Shown: one piece after another, positions 33,645 through 42,227 of the stretch | How the letters are laid out: every line of letters starts with the position of its first letter | Position numbering within the stretch: the stretch's first letter is position 1 | Assembly (NCBI GenBank): GCA_026004095.1 | Contig: BPIL01000015.1 | Span: 17,216-81,215 of the forward strand | Reading direction: 5' to 3' | From: Meiothermus sp. | GTDB lineage: Bacteria > Deinococcota > Deinococci > Deinococcales > Thermaceae | Length of the DNA: 64,000 nucleotides | The notes under the pieces: generated by a model | Databases searched by the model: none | What the model was told of the DNA's origin: nothing | What the model saw: the letters and a program-made list of their open reading frames with translations, nothing else | Translations under genes and position numbers: made by a program

Positions 33645-36600
33645 GCTTCAATCCTCACTCGAGCTTTCGCCCGAGTGCAACGTCGGACTCGACGATGAAC
33701 CTCGAGTCCGACTTAAGGTTTCAATCCTCACTCGAGCTTTCGCCCGAGTGCAACCTGCGGGCCTTGCGGGCCCCCAGCGAGGTGGTCAAGTTTCAATCCT
33801 CACTCGAGCTTTCGCCCGAGTGCAACCCTGCTGTACGCCGAGAAGGCCGCCGTGAACATGGTTTCAATCCTCACTCGAGCTTTCGCCCGAGTGCAACTAG
33901 AAGTGGTCAACGGGCAAATAGGCGACGAGGTTTCAATCCTCACTCGAGCTTTCGCCCGAGTGCAACAGTCGGCACTTTTTGCGTTTATTCTTGCGTTTAT
34001 ATTGTTTCAATCCTCACTCGAGCTTTCGCCCGAGTGCAACGCGGCGGCGCTACTCGCTGGTTGACCGGCTCCATGATCGTTTCAATCCTCACTCGAGCTT
34101 TCGCCCGAGTGCAACAAGCCGCTGGGCTGCCAAGCCTAAGCCAAGCTGCCGTTTCAATCCTCACTCGAGCTTTCGCCCGAGTGCAACGCAGCCTCCTTAG
34201 CGGCCACCAATGGCGCAACCGGGTTTCAATCCTCACTCGAGCTTTCGCCCGAGTGCAACCGCTGTCCAGGCCTACGGTAGCGCTCGACCGGCTCTATGTG
34301 GTTTCAATCCTCACTCGAGCTTTCGCCCGAGTGCAACGCCGAAATCACTGTAGAGGGTGAGGGTGAGGCGGTAAGTTTCAATCCTCACTCGAGCTTTCGC
34401 CCGAGTGCAACTATCCAACATAGCGCTACAAAAAACATAGTGTGCAGTTTCAATCCTCACTCGAGCTTTCGCCCGAGTGCAACGCCGAAATCACTGTAGA
34501 GGGTGAGGGTGAGGCGGTAAGTTTCAATCCTCACTCGAGCTTTCGCCCGAGTGCAACTATCCAACATAGCGCTACAAAAAACATAGTGTGCAGTTTCAAT
34601 CCTCACTCGAGCTTTCGCCCGAGTGCAACGCCGAAATCACTGTAGAGGGTGAGGGTGAGGCGGTAAGTTTCAATCCTCACTCGAGCTTTCGCCCGAGTGC
34701 AACAATCCGGGGGCAAAACAGGAGGGAAGCATGTACGAGATTGTTTCAATCCTCACTCGAGCTTTCGCCCGAGTGCAACAATCCGGGGGCAAAACAGGAG
34801 GGAAGCATGTACGAGATTGTTTCAATCCTCACTCGAGCTTTCGCCCGAGTGCAACCGTGCCTGTCGCAGGGTGAGATGCGTGGACACCCTGTTCTCTGTT
34901 TCAATCCTCACTCGAGCTTTCGCCCGAGTGCAACCTCCAGGACGGCCCGACCGGTGTTGATATCGGCGTTTCAATCCTCACTCGAGCTTTCGCCCGAGTG
35001 CAACGCGGGGTGGGCCGACCTCGTTCTCGCGCAGGACGAGGTTTCAATCCTCACTCGAGCTTTCGCCCGAGTGCAACTGGATTTCGCCGAGTTTTTGGAA
35101 GCACTTGGTTTTGTTTCAATCCTCACTCGAGCTTTCGCCCGAGTGCAACGCCTGGCGCTGCCCTCTCTGGCGGCCCTGGTGGCCTACGTTTCAATCCTCA
35201 CTCGAGCTTTCGCCCGAGTGCAACACAAAACTGCCTTAGAATAATAAAAATCCTAGCTGGTTTCAATCCTCACTCGAGCTTTCGCCCGAGTGCAACTAGC
35301 TTTTTTCAAATCTGGATGAATATCGTAACGTAAGTTTCAATCCTCACTCGAGCTTTCGCCCGAGTGCAACGCCTGGTACAGGGCCTGGTGCGGGGCCTGG
35401 TACAGGTTTCAATCCTCACTCGAGCTTTCGCCCGAGTGCAACTCCCCTCCTGGCCGGGAAGTTCACATGGGCGGCGGTTTCAATCCTCACTCGAGCTTTC
35501 GCCCGAGTGCAACAAAAGCCCCGCTTGTGCGTCTGCACGTCTCGGGGGTTTCAATCCTCACTCGAGCTTTCGCCCGAGTGCAACCGTTATCGTTAGCTCA
35601 GAAACACTAGCGAAATTTCAGGTTTCAATCCTCACTCGAGCTTTCGCCCGAGTGCAACCCTTGGAGGAGTCCCAGGCCAGGCCCATGCGGTCAAAGTTTC
35701 AATCCTCACTCGAGCTTTCGCCCGAGTGCAACCTCTATGATGCAAATCAAAACATCTGGTACGTTCAGTTTCAATCCTCACTCGAGCTTTCGCCCGAGTG
35801 CAACATGAGTCAAGGGCCGCCGCCCCATCCCCATGGTGGTTTCAATCCTCACTCGAGCTTTCGCCCGAGTGCAACCTATTGGCTAGTAGTATCTAGCCAG
35901 CAAGCCCTTGTTTCAATCCTCACTCGAGCTTTCGCCCGAGTGCAACGCGCCGTGGTGTGCGCGGCGCTGGCCGTAGGAGCAGTTTCAATCCTCACTCGAG
36001 CTTTCGCCCGAGTGCAACGGCCGGGATCGCGAGGTGAACGTGATCACCGGAGTTTCAATCCTCACTCGAGCTTTCGCCCGAGTGCAACGCGCCCGTCCGC
36101 GCATTGATACGCCCTGGGAAAGTTTCAATCCTCACTCGAGCTTTCGCCCGAGTGCAACACCGCACCGACCGCTTCGTCTTCCCGGCCATCAGGTTTCAAT
36201 CCTCACTCGAGCTTTCGCCCGAGTGCAACAATCCTGCCAAAAGCACCTGCCGCACAGAACGAAAAGTTTCAATCCTCACTCGAGCTTTCGCCCGAGTGCA
36301 ACCCGCCCGCAGGGGATGTCATCCCCCCATCTCCCAAGTTTCAATCCTCACTCGAGCTTTCGCCCGAGTGCAACTGATTTCTGCGGTGAGCTCGGCATCC
36401 GCGTAGCCGAGGTTTCAATCCTCACTCGAGCTTTCGCCCGAGTGCAACCAGCGTTTTCCCAAGAAACGCCAGCCCCACGCCCAGGTTTCAATCCTCACTC
36501 GAGCTTTCGCCCGAGTGCAACAGAAAAGTGCGAACGCCGCCAACGTCAGGACTATGTTTCAATCCTCACTCGAGCTTTCGCCCGAGTGCAACGACCAGCA

Positions 36601-37616
36601 CGGCCCAAAAAGTCTTCGATTGCCAGGTTTCAATCCTCACTCGAGCTTTCGCCCGAGTGCAACGAGAGATGCCCCACGCCTGGCTACAGAAGAGGAGGAA
36701 GTTTCAATCCTCACTCGAGCTTTCGCCCGAGTGCAACGGGGGGGATACTGATGGCGGGGTTTGAGTTGTTCAAGTTTCAATCCTCACTCGAGCTTTCGCC
36801 CGAGTGCAACCCCCCCGCCCACAGCCCGATTTGCGTCAGGCCCGGCGTTTCAATCCTCACTCGAGCTTTCGCCCGAGTGCAACGGAATGCTCGAGGCGCG
36901 TTGACGATTATCCCGCCAAACGTTTCAATCCTCACTCGAGCTTTCGCCCGAGTGCAACCCGGAGCACCCGCCCCGGCCCCACCACTTCCGCCATGTTTCA
37001 ATCCTCACTCGAGCTTTCGCCCGAGTGCAACGTCACGCTGTTCGAGCTGCGCTCGGCCTCGACGCAGGTTTCAATCCTCACTCGAGCTTTCGCCCGAGTG
37101 CAACGTGAGTTACGCCGAGGAGGGGCGCCCGACGGTTACCGTTTCAATCCTCACTCGAGCTTTCGCCCGAGTGCAACTTTTCGCCATCGAGCAATCAGCC
37201 TGGACAGCCAAAGTTTCAATCCTCACTCGAGCTTTCGCCCGAGTGCAACCCTGCGGCGAGGTTGGTGCCGTCGCGGGTGATTTTGTTTCAATCCTCACTC
37301 GAGCTTTCGCCCGAGTGCAACCCCCCCGCCCACAGCCCGATTTGCGTCAGGCCCGGCGTTTCAATCCTCACTCGAGCTTTCGCCCGAGTGCAACGGAATG
37401 CTCGAGGCGCGTTGACGATTATCCCGCCAAACGTTTCAATCCTCACTCGAGCTTTCGCCCGAGTGCAACACGCTGCATGGTGGGGCCAGCGCAAGCGGGG
37501 CCAGAGTGTTTCAATCCTCACTCGAGCTTTCGCCCGAGTGCAACTGGCTCCGCTGGGCTACCAGTGGCAGGCTGAGGGGGTTTCAATCCTCACTCGAGCT
37601 TTCGCCCGAGTGCAAC
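33645..37616 (-). CRISPR. CRISPR array, 55 repeats of 37 nt and 54 spacers, no cas genes nearby
   Basis: The plus-strand repeat starts GTTTCAATCC and ends CCCGAGTGCAAC. Repeats recur every 69-79 nt; I counted 55 by position, with spacers of 32-42 nt (mean about 36). All look identical except the first (33645-33681), which begins GCTTC. The strand with a 3' ATTGAAAC, the usual type I/III crRNA handle, is minus, and the degenerate repeat is at the low end, so the leader is at 37617 onward. In the minus-strand RNA the repeat forms a nine-pair stem (one G-U) closed by a GAAA tetraloop. Spacers 10, 12 and 14 are identical, as are 11 and 13, 15 and 16, 44 and 51, and 45 and 52. The type cannot be assigned without cas genes. 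Confidence 0.99.
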
Positions 37617-37825
37617 GGCCTCATTCTAGCGTGCGTGCAGGACGGGGTTCAACAGGCCGTTTGCGCGAACCCCCCCAAAAAGGCTTCCGACGCGGGGTGG
37701 GGGAAGGTGAAGGGAAAGCAGGTTTTCAATGTCCCCTGGCCGATTTCTCGGCTTGCGCGAACCCCCCTGGGTTTTGGCACCTGCTTGGGGTTCGCGCATT
37801 CTACCAGATATGCGGGGCCAGTTGC
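37617..37825 (-). promoter_or_regulatory. CRISPR leader region
   Basis: The 209 nt between the leader-proximal repeat and the queuosine-transporter stop contain no gene. A 15-nt sequence TTGCGCGAACCCCCC occurs twice in direct orientation (37661-37675 and 37753-37767), and its reverse complement core GGGGTTCGCGCA at 37787-37798. Such leader-internal repeats could be binding sites for spacer acquisition or transcription factors. Confidence 0.75.
37623..37652 (-). promoter_or_regulatory. Promoter of the CRISPR array
   Basis: On the minus strand TTGAAC (37652-37647) and TAGAAT (37628-37623) are 18 bp apart. A start seven nt after the -10 would fall at the first base of the leader-proximal repeat (37616). 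Confidence 0.65.
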
Positions 37826-38512
37826 TTAGCGGAACGCAAAGGGGTTGAAGCGGGTGTCGCGGTCGTAATAGTCCTCGTTCTCGGCGCGCTTCAGGAAGCC
37901 CACCACCGCATAGGTAAGGGGTGTAAACAGTACCTCTATGCCAACCTTAAAGATGTAGTTCGAAACAAACACTGTCCAGAGCAGGCTGTTGTCCCAGACT
38001 CCATAAAAGGCCACCAGCAGGAAAATGGCGGTGTCCAGGCCCTGTCCTACCAGGGTAGAACCGATGGTGCGCAGGGCCAAAAAGCGCCCTTGGGTAGCCA
38101 CTTTGAGCCGGGCCAGAATATAGCTATTGGCAAACTCGCCCACCCAGTAGGCCACCAGGCTGGCCAGCACGATGCGCGGCACCAGACCCAGGATGGTAGA
38201 GAAGGCCTCGGCCGATTTTTGACTGAACTCGTCGGTGGGCGTGGGCAGCGCGCTCACCAGGCCAAAGGTGAGGGCGGAAAGCAGTAGTAGGAAGAAACCA
38301 GTCCAGATCACCCGGCGGCTTCTTTTGTAGCCGTAAACCTCGGTGAGCACATCGCCAAAGATGTAGGCCAGGGGGAATAACAGGGTGCCCCCGTCAAAGG
38401 TAAAAGGGCCAAAAAGCACCACCTTGGTGGAGGCGATGTTGGAGACCACCAACACCACTACGAAAAGGGCTGTGATGAGGTCGAGATAACGGTAGCTTTT
38501 CATACGGCTCAT
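37826..38512 (-). CDS. yhhQ: Queuosine precursor transporter (YhhQ/VUT family)
   Basis: About 228 residues with six or so hydrophobic helices and the family features FGPFTFDGGTLLFPLAYIFGDVLTEVYGYKRSRRVIW and the later RTIGSTLVGQGLDTAIF. These proteins import preQ0/preQ1 or queuine for tRNA modification. The ATG at 38512 follows the hpt stop by one base; an in-frame ATG at 38503 is also possible. Expression with hpt would unite two purine-type base salvage functions. Confidence 0.92.
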   Translation of the reverse strand: MSRMKSYRYLDLITALFVVVLVVSNIASTKVVLFGPFTFDGGTLLFPLAYIFGDVLTEVYGYKRSRRVIWTGFFLLLLSALTFGLVSALPTPTDEFSQKSAEAFSTILGLVPRIVLASLVAYWVGEFANSYILARLKVATQGRFLALRTIGSTLVGQGLDTAIFLLVAFYGVWDNSLLWTVFVSNYIFKVGIEVLFTPLTYAVVGFLKRAENEDYYDRDTRFNPFAFR

Positions 38513-38513
38513 G

Positions 38514-39044
38514 CTATGCCTGTGAGGTGATGAAGGGTAGGTTGCGGTCAAACTGGCTACGGTCGAGACCATAGCCATACACGAAAGCATCTTCGATTTC
38601 AAAGCCCAGGTAATGGATGGGCACTTCAATCTGACGGCGGGAAGGTTTGGAGAGCAAAGCGGCAATTTTGAGCGAGGCGGGCTGGCGGGCTTCCAGCATT
38701 CGCAGCAGGTAGTTGATGGTGATGCCGGTGTCCACGATGTCCTCAACCACAATTACATGCCGGCCCGCAATCGGAAGGCGCAGGTCTTTAATAAGCTCCA
38801 CCTCGCCGCTGGTTTTCTGGCTGTTGCCGTACGACGAAACCGCCAGGAAGTCCAGGGTGAGGGGCATGTCAATAGCCCGCACCAGATCGGCCATAAAGAT
38901 AAAAGCGCCGTTTAGAACGCAAATTAGGTGGGGTTCCTGGCCCTGGTAGTCATGCCTTATTTGTTCGCCCAGCTCGCGTATGCGCCTGGCGATCTGCGAC
39001 TCGCTTATCTGTACCTTGCCGTTGCCGGGTCGAAAGACGTCCAC
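38514..39044 (-). CDS. hpt: Hypoxanthine phosphoribosyltransferase
   Basis: 176 residues with the PRPP loop VIVVEDIVDTGITINYLL, the flexible-loop region SSYGNSQKTSG and the C-terminal YGYGLD signature. It converts hypoxanthine or guanine and PRPP to IMP or GMP. The GTG start at 39044 lies inside the 3' end of rluB (95 nt of overlap in another frame). TAGAAT at 39056-39051, six nt upstream on the minus strand, makes it a leaderless gene whose promoter is within rluB coding sequence. Confidence 0.94.
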   Translation of the reverse strand: MDVFRPGNGKVQISESQIARRIRELGEQIRHDYQGQEPHLICVLNGAFIFMADLVRAIDMPLTLDFLAVSSYGNSQKTSGEVELIKDLRLPIAGRHVIVVEDIVDTGITINYLLRMLEARQPASLKIAALLSKPSRRQIEVPIHYLGFEIEDAFVYGYGLDRSQFDRNLPFITSQA

Positions 39045-39816
39045 TGTTAGATTCTACGGTACTCTTCTGAGGTCGTGTACCGGCTTTGGGTGTGATCTTT
39101 TGTGCTGGGGATTGGGGCCTGGGTAGCTGGGCGCTGGTGTATAGCAGCTTGATTTCATCTGGGGTAAGGTAGCGCCACTCGCCAGCCTCGAGTTCACCCA
39201 GCTCTATGGGGCCCACGGCCAGCCGCACCAGGCGCTCCACCGGATAACCCACCTTGCCCAGCATTCGGCGCACCTCACGCTTGCGACCTTCGGTTAGCAC
39301 CAGCTTGACCCCGTCTTTGACCGGGTAGGCCTCGAGGGCCTGGGCCAGCCCATCCCCCAACATGACCCCTTGCACCAGCTGCTGGCAGGCCTTTTTACTA
39401 ACCTTGCCGTTTTTGCACCAGGCCCGATAGAGCTTGGGCACCTGGTTGCGGGGATGGGTGAGGTACTGGGTCAGATGGCCGTCGGTGGTCAGGAGCAGCA
39501 GCCCCTCAGTGTCCTTGTCCAGCCGCCCGACCGTATGCAGGCCAGGGTGCTTGGGAACCAGCTCGTAAACAATTTTTTCGGCGTGCTCATCCTCGTGGGT
39601 GGTGGTGTAACCCTTGGGTTTGTGTAGCGCGATGACCACATTTTTTTGCGGCATACGCACCCGTTCACCGTCCAGCCGCACGATGTCGCCGGGCTGCACG
39701 ACCGCACCGATGGTGGCGACCTGCTGATTGATGGTCACCCTTCCCGCGCGGATTAAGTCCTCGGCTTTGCGGCGGCTGGTGACCCCCGCACGGGCTAAAA
39801 ATTGCTGTAAACGCAT
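38950..39816 (-). CDS. rluB: RluB/RsuA-family pseudouridine synthase
   Basis: About 288 residues: N-terminal S4 RNA-binding domain ([20 protein letters not shown]), then the catalytic domain with [18 protein letters not shown] carrying the active Asp, and [16 protein letters not shown] 60-residue Arg/Lys/Gln-rich tail at the C-terminus overlaps the hpt start. It isomerises a uridine in 23S (or 16S) rRNA. ATG 39816 is preferred over ATG 39825 because the S4 domain begins there and TACTAT lies seven nt upstream. Confidence 0.93.
   Translation of the reverse strand: MRLQQFLARAGVTSRRKAEDLIRAGRVTINQQVATIGAVVQPGDIVRLDGERVRMPQKNVVIALHKPKGYTTTHEDEHAEKIVYELVPKHPGLHTVGRLDKDTEGLLLLTTDGHLTQYLTHPRNQVPKLYRAWCKNGKVSKKACQQLVQGVMLGDGLAQALEAYPVKDGVKLVLTEGRKREVRRMLGKVGYPVERLVRLAVGPIELGELEAGEWRYLTPDEIKLLYTSAQLPRPQSPAQKITPKAGTRPQKSTVESNSGRLSTRQRQGTDKRVADRQAHTRAGRTNKA
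39051..39056 (-). promoter_or_regulatory. -10 element TAGAAT of hpt, inside rluB
   Basis: Six nt before the GTG 39044 on the minus strand; it lies in the coding sequence of the rluB tail. Confidence 0.6.
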
Positions 39817-39864
39817 ACCCACCATAGTATTACTTGCCGGGTCAAAGCGTATCAGGGTGTGTTG

Positions 39865-40671
39865 CTACAGAGGGGACTTCTTCTGGAAGCGGGGTGGGCG
39901 CTTTTCGCGCAGCGAGCGCAGACCTTCCTGGGCATCGGGGCCCAGGAAGCCCATAAACTCGAGGGCCAGCGAGGTATCGAAATTGGGCCCCATCATACGC
40001 AGCCAGTTGTTGAGGGCATACTTGGTAAAGCGAATGGCCGAAGGCGCGCCCTGGGTAAGCCGGGTTGCAATTTTGAGGGCCTCGCTATAGACCTCGCTGT
40101 CCTCCACACAGCGCGAGACCAGCCCAATGCGCTCGGCTTCCTCCCCGGTGAGCGGTTCGTTCAACAAAAGGTAGTACTTGGCCTTGCTCAAACCGCAGAG
40201 CAAGGGCCAGATCATCACCGAGTGGTCGCCGGCCGCGACCCCCAGCCGCACGTGCCCATCCACGATGCGGGCGTTTTTCCCAGCCACACTGATATCGGCC
40301 AGTAGCGCTACGGCCAGCCCAGCCCCTACCGCCGGCCCCTCGATGGCCGCCACGATGGGCTTGGCGCAGTTCACCACCCCGTACACCAGGTCGCGGGCCT
40401 CCTTCCAGACCCGCAGCAAGGTTTCGTAATCCCGGATCATCGCCTCGATCATCTCGAAGTCGCCGCCGCTGCTAAAGGCCCCGCCCTCGCCCCGCACCAG
40501 CACCGCCCCGATGCTTTCATCGGCATCGATATCCCGCCAGACATAGGCCAGCTCGCGGTGCATCTGGCTATCGGCGGCGTTGAGGCGGCCTGGGTTGGAG
40601 AGGATGACCTCGAGCATGCCCTCGCCGGGTTCGGCAAACTTCAGACGCTGGTAGCGTTGTCGCCAGTTCAT
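39865..40671 (-). CDS. Enoyl-CoA hydratase/isomerase family protein
   Basis: 268 residues of crotonase fold: oxyanion-hole segments [16 protein letters not shown] and [22 protein letters not shown]. The position of the first crotonase Glu is occupied by [13 protein letters not shown], where an Asp stands instead of the usual catalytic Glu, so isomerase or other chemistry is possible. It acts on an acyl-CoA; the pathway is not evident from neighbours. TAAACT, six nt, ATG on the minus strand makes it leaderless. Confidence 0.88.
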   Translation of the reverse strand: MNWRQRYQRLKFAEPGEGMLEVILSNPGRLNAADSQMHRELAYVWRDIDADESIGAVLVRGEGGAFSSGGDFEMIEAMIRDYETLLRVWKEARDLVYGVVNCAKPIVAAIEGPAVGAGLAVALLADISVAGKNARIVDGHVRLGVAAGDHSVMIWPLLCGLSKAKYYLLLNEPLTGEEAERIGLVSRCVEDSEVYSEALKIATRLTQGAPSAIRFTKYALNNWLRMMGPNFDTSLALEFMGFLGPDAQEGLRSLREKRPPRFQKKSPL

Positions 40672-40677
40672 GCTAAA

Positions 40678-40683
40678 AGTTTA
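40678..40683 (-). promoter_or_regulatory. -10 element TAAACT (leaderless), crotonase gene
   Basis: Six nt before ATG 40671 on the minus strand, back to back with the truB promoter. Confidence 0.55.
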
Positions 40684-40721
40684 CGCAATGCGCTGACTAG
40701 CCGTGCTGGCTTATTTATGGG

Positions 40722-40727
40722 TACAAT
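40722..40727 (+). promoter_or_regulatory. -10 element TACAAT of truB
   Basis: Eight nt before ATG 40736; it argues against the TTG-type start at 40703, which would precede the promoter. Confidence 0.55.
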
Positions 40728-40735
40728 CCGCTGGC

Positions 40736-41665
40736 ATGGCCCTATTTGCCGTGAACAAACCGCTGGGGCGCACCTCGCACGACGTGGTGGACATGGCCCG
40801 TAAACTGCTGGGCACACGCCGGGTAGGTCATACCGGAACCCTCGACCCTCTGGCTACGGGCGTTCTGATCCTTGCCACGGAGGCCTCCACCAAGCTGGTG
40901 CCTTTTTTGTCCGCAGAAGAAAAAGAATATATCGCCTGGGTTTCTTTTGGCGTCACCACCCTGACCCTGGATGCCGAGGGGCCTATTGTGGGGCCTGTGA
41001 CCAGCTATCCAAGCCAGCGCGAGATTGAAGCCGCCCTGCCCTGGTTTTTGCAACTGACCGAACAGACCCCACCGGCTTACTCGGCGGTAAAGGTAGGGGG
41101 GGTCAAGGCCTACGAGGCCGCCCGCAAGGGGCAGGCCCTCGAGCTGACTCCCCGCCCGGTCAAATACTACGAGGCCAGGCTGCTGGCCTATGACCCCGCG
41201 CCCATACCCCACCGCATTGCCCCCTCGGCCACCGGCTGGCAACTGGCCCCACGGGGCCGCCCGGTCGAACTGCCCAGGCCGCTGGGTGATTTCCCGACCG
41301 CGGTGATTCGTTTAGTGGTGGGGCCCGGTACTTATGTGCGCTCATTCGCCCGCGATCTGGGCCAACGGCTGGGCACCCAGGCTTTCCTCTCGGGGTTGGT
41401 GCGCACCCGGGTGGGGAAGATTGGCCTCGAGCAGGCCCAGGAGATCGAACACCTGGATGTGAGCAGAACCCTGGACGAGCTCGAGGTCCTTTCCTGCCCC
41501 AGCGTGGAACTCTCGCACGCCGAGGCCAAGCGGGTGATGGAGGGGGTTCCCCTGGCGATTCCGGCCAAAGGCCTGGTGGCCCTGGTGGGCCCCAAGCGCC
41601 GCCTGGTGGCCATTGCCGAGGGCGATGGCTTCAAGCTGCGCATCAAGCGGGTCTTCAAGGCGTAG
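40736..41665 (+). CDS. truB: tRNA pseudouridine-55 synthase TruB
   Basis: About 309 residues. The N-terminus FAVNKPLGRTSHDVV and catalytic motif VGHTGTLDPLATGVL with the active Asp are classical, as are TPPAYSAVKVGGVKAYEAARKG and GPGTYVRSFARDLGQRLG. A C-terminal PUA-like domain ends the protein. It makes pseudouridine 55 in the T-loop of tRNAs. It converges on the Lrp-family gene with a 3-nt gap. Confidence 0.96.
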   Translation: MALFAVNKPLGRTSHDVVDMARKLLGTRRVGHTGTLDPLATGVLILATEASTKLVPFLSAEEKEYIAWVSFGVTTLTLDAEGPIVGPVTSYPSQREIEAALPWFLQLTEQTPPAYSAVKVGGVKAYEAARKGQALELTPRPVKYYEARLLAYDPAPIPHRIAPSATGWQLAPRGRPVELPRPLGDFPTAVIRLVVGPGTYVRSFARDLGQRLGTQAFLSGLVRTRVGKIGLEQAQEIEHLDVSRTLDELEVLSCPSVELSHAEAKRVMEGVPLAIPAKGLVALVGPKRRLVAIAEGDGFKLRIKRVFKA

Positions 41666-41668
41666 CGA

Positions 41669-42118
41669 TTAACCCACCTCGAAGATTTCTTTGAAGACCG
41701 GCTGCGACAGCACCACCGAGGTGCGGGTGCTGCCATAAAAGCCGAGCTGCTGGATGAGCTCCTGTAGCTGCTCCACCGAGGCGGTCATCACCTTGGCTAC
41801 AAACGACGACTCGCCGGTGACAAAGTAGCACTCCCGTACTGCCGGGGTGGCCTGGGCAAACTCGAGCATCTGCTGGTAGCGGTGCGGCGGGGTGGCTACC
41901 TCAATCAGGGCGGTGATGGTGTAGCCGAGGGCCCCTGGGTTAATCCGGGCCCCGTAGCCCGCGATAACGCCGGCATCCTCGAGGCGGCGCACCCGCTCGG
42001 TGACCGCCGGGGTCGAAAGCCCCACCCGGCGGCCCAGCTCGCTGTAGGAGAGCCGCCCGTCGCGCTGTAGCTCGTTCAGAATGGCGATGTTGAATTTGTC
42101 TAAAAGTTTGGAAAGCAT
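41669..42118 (-). CDS. Lrp/AsnC-family transcriptional regulator
   Basis: 149 residues: N-terminal winged HTH (LDKFNIAILNELQRDGRLSYSELGRRVGLSTPAVTERVRRLEDAGVI), then a RAM ligand-binding domain. It is divergent from alanine dehydrogenase with a 109-nt shared region, so control of ald in response to alanine or another amino acid is the natural inference, as for AldR/BkdR-type regulators. CATAAT is seven nt before the ATG on the minus strand. Confidence 0.95.
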   Translation of the reverse strand: MLSKLLDKFNIAILNELQRDGRLSYSELGRRVGLSTPAVTERVRRLEDAGVIAGYGARINPGALGYTITALIEVATPPHRYQQMLEFAQATPAVRECYFVTGESSFVAKVMTASVEQLQELIQQLGFYGSTRTSVVLSQPVFKEIFEVG

Positions 42119-42131
42119 AAAGCCTATTATG

Positions 42132-42173
42132 CCTTAAGAACTTCAAGCGAATCTGGTATTTATCCTTAACTTC
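42132..42173. promoter_or_regulatory. Candidate Lrp-type operator between regulator and ald
   Basis: CCTTAAGAACTTC (42132-42144) and CCTTAACTTC (42164-42173) form a direct repeat of CCTTAA spaced 32 bp, about three helical turns, in the AT-rich part of the intergenic region. Lrp proteins bind phased sites like this. Confidence 0.4.
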
Positions 42174-42227
42174 TGGCTTTCTTTTGGGCGTTGGGCGCTC
42201 TAGGCTTGGGGAAAACGGGAGGTTGTT

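Noticed and set aside
33695..37575. Several long plus-strand and minus-strand open frames across the CRISPR array, encoding repeated SILTRAFARVQ or FNPHSSFRPSAT units
   Set aside because: They only reflect that the 37-nt repeat has no stop in these frames; the periodic protein repeat is the translated CRISPR repeat.
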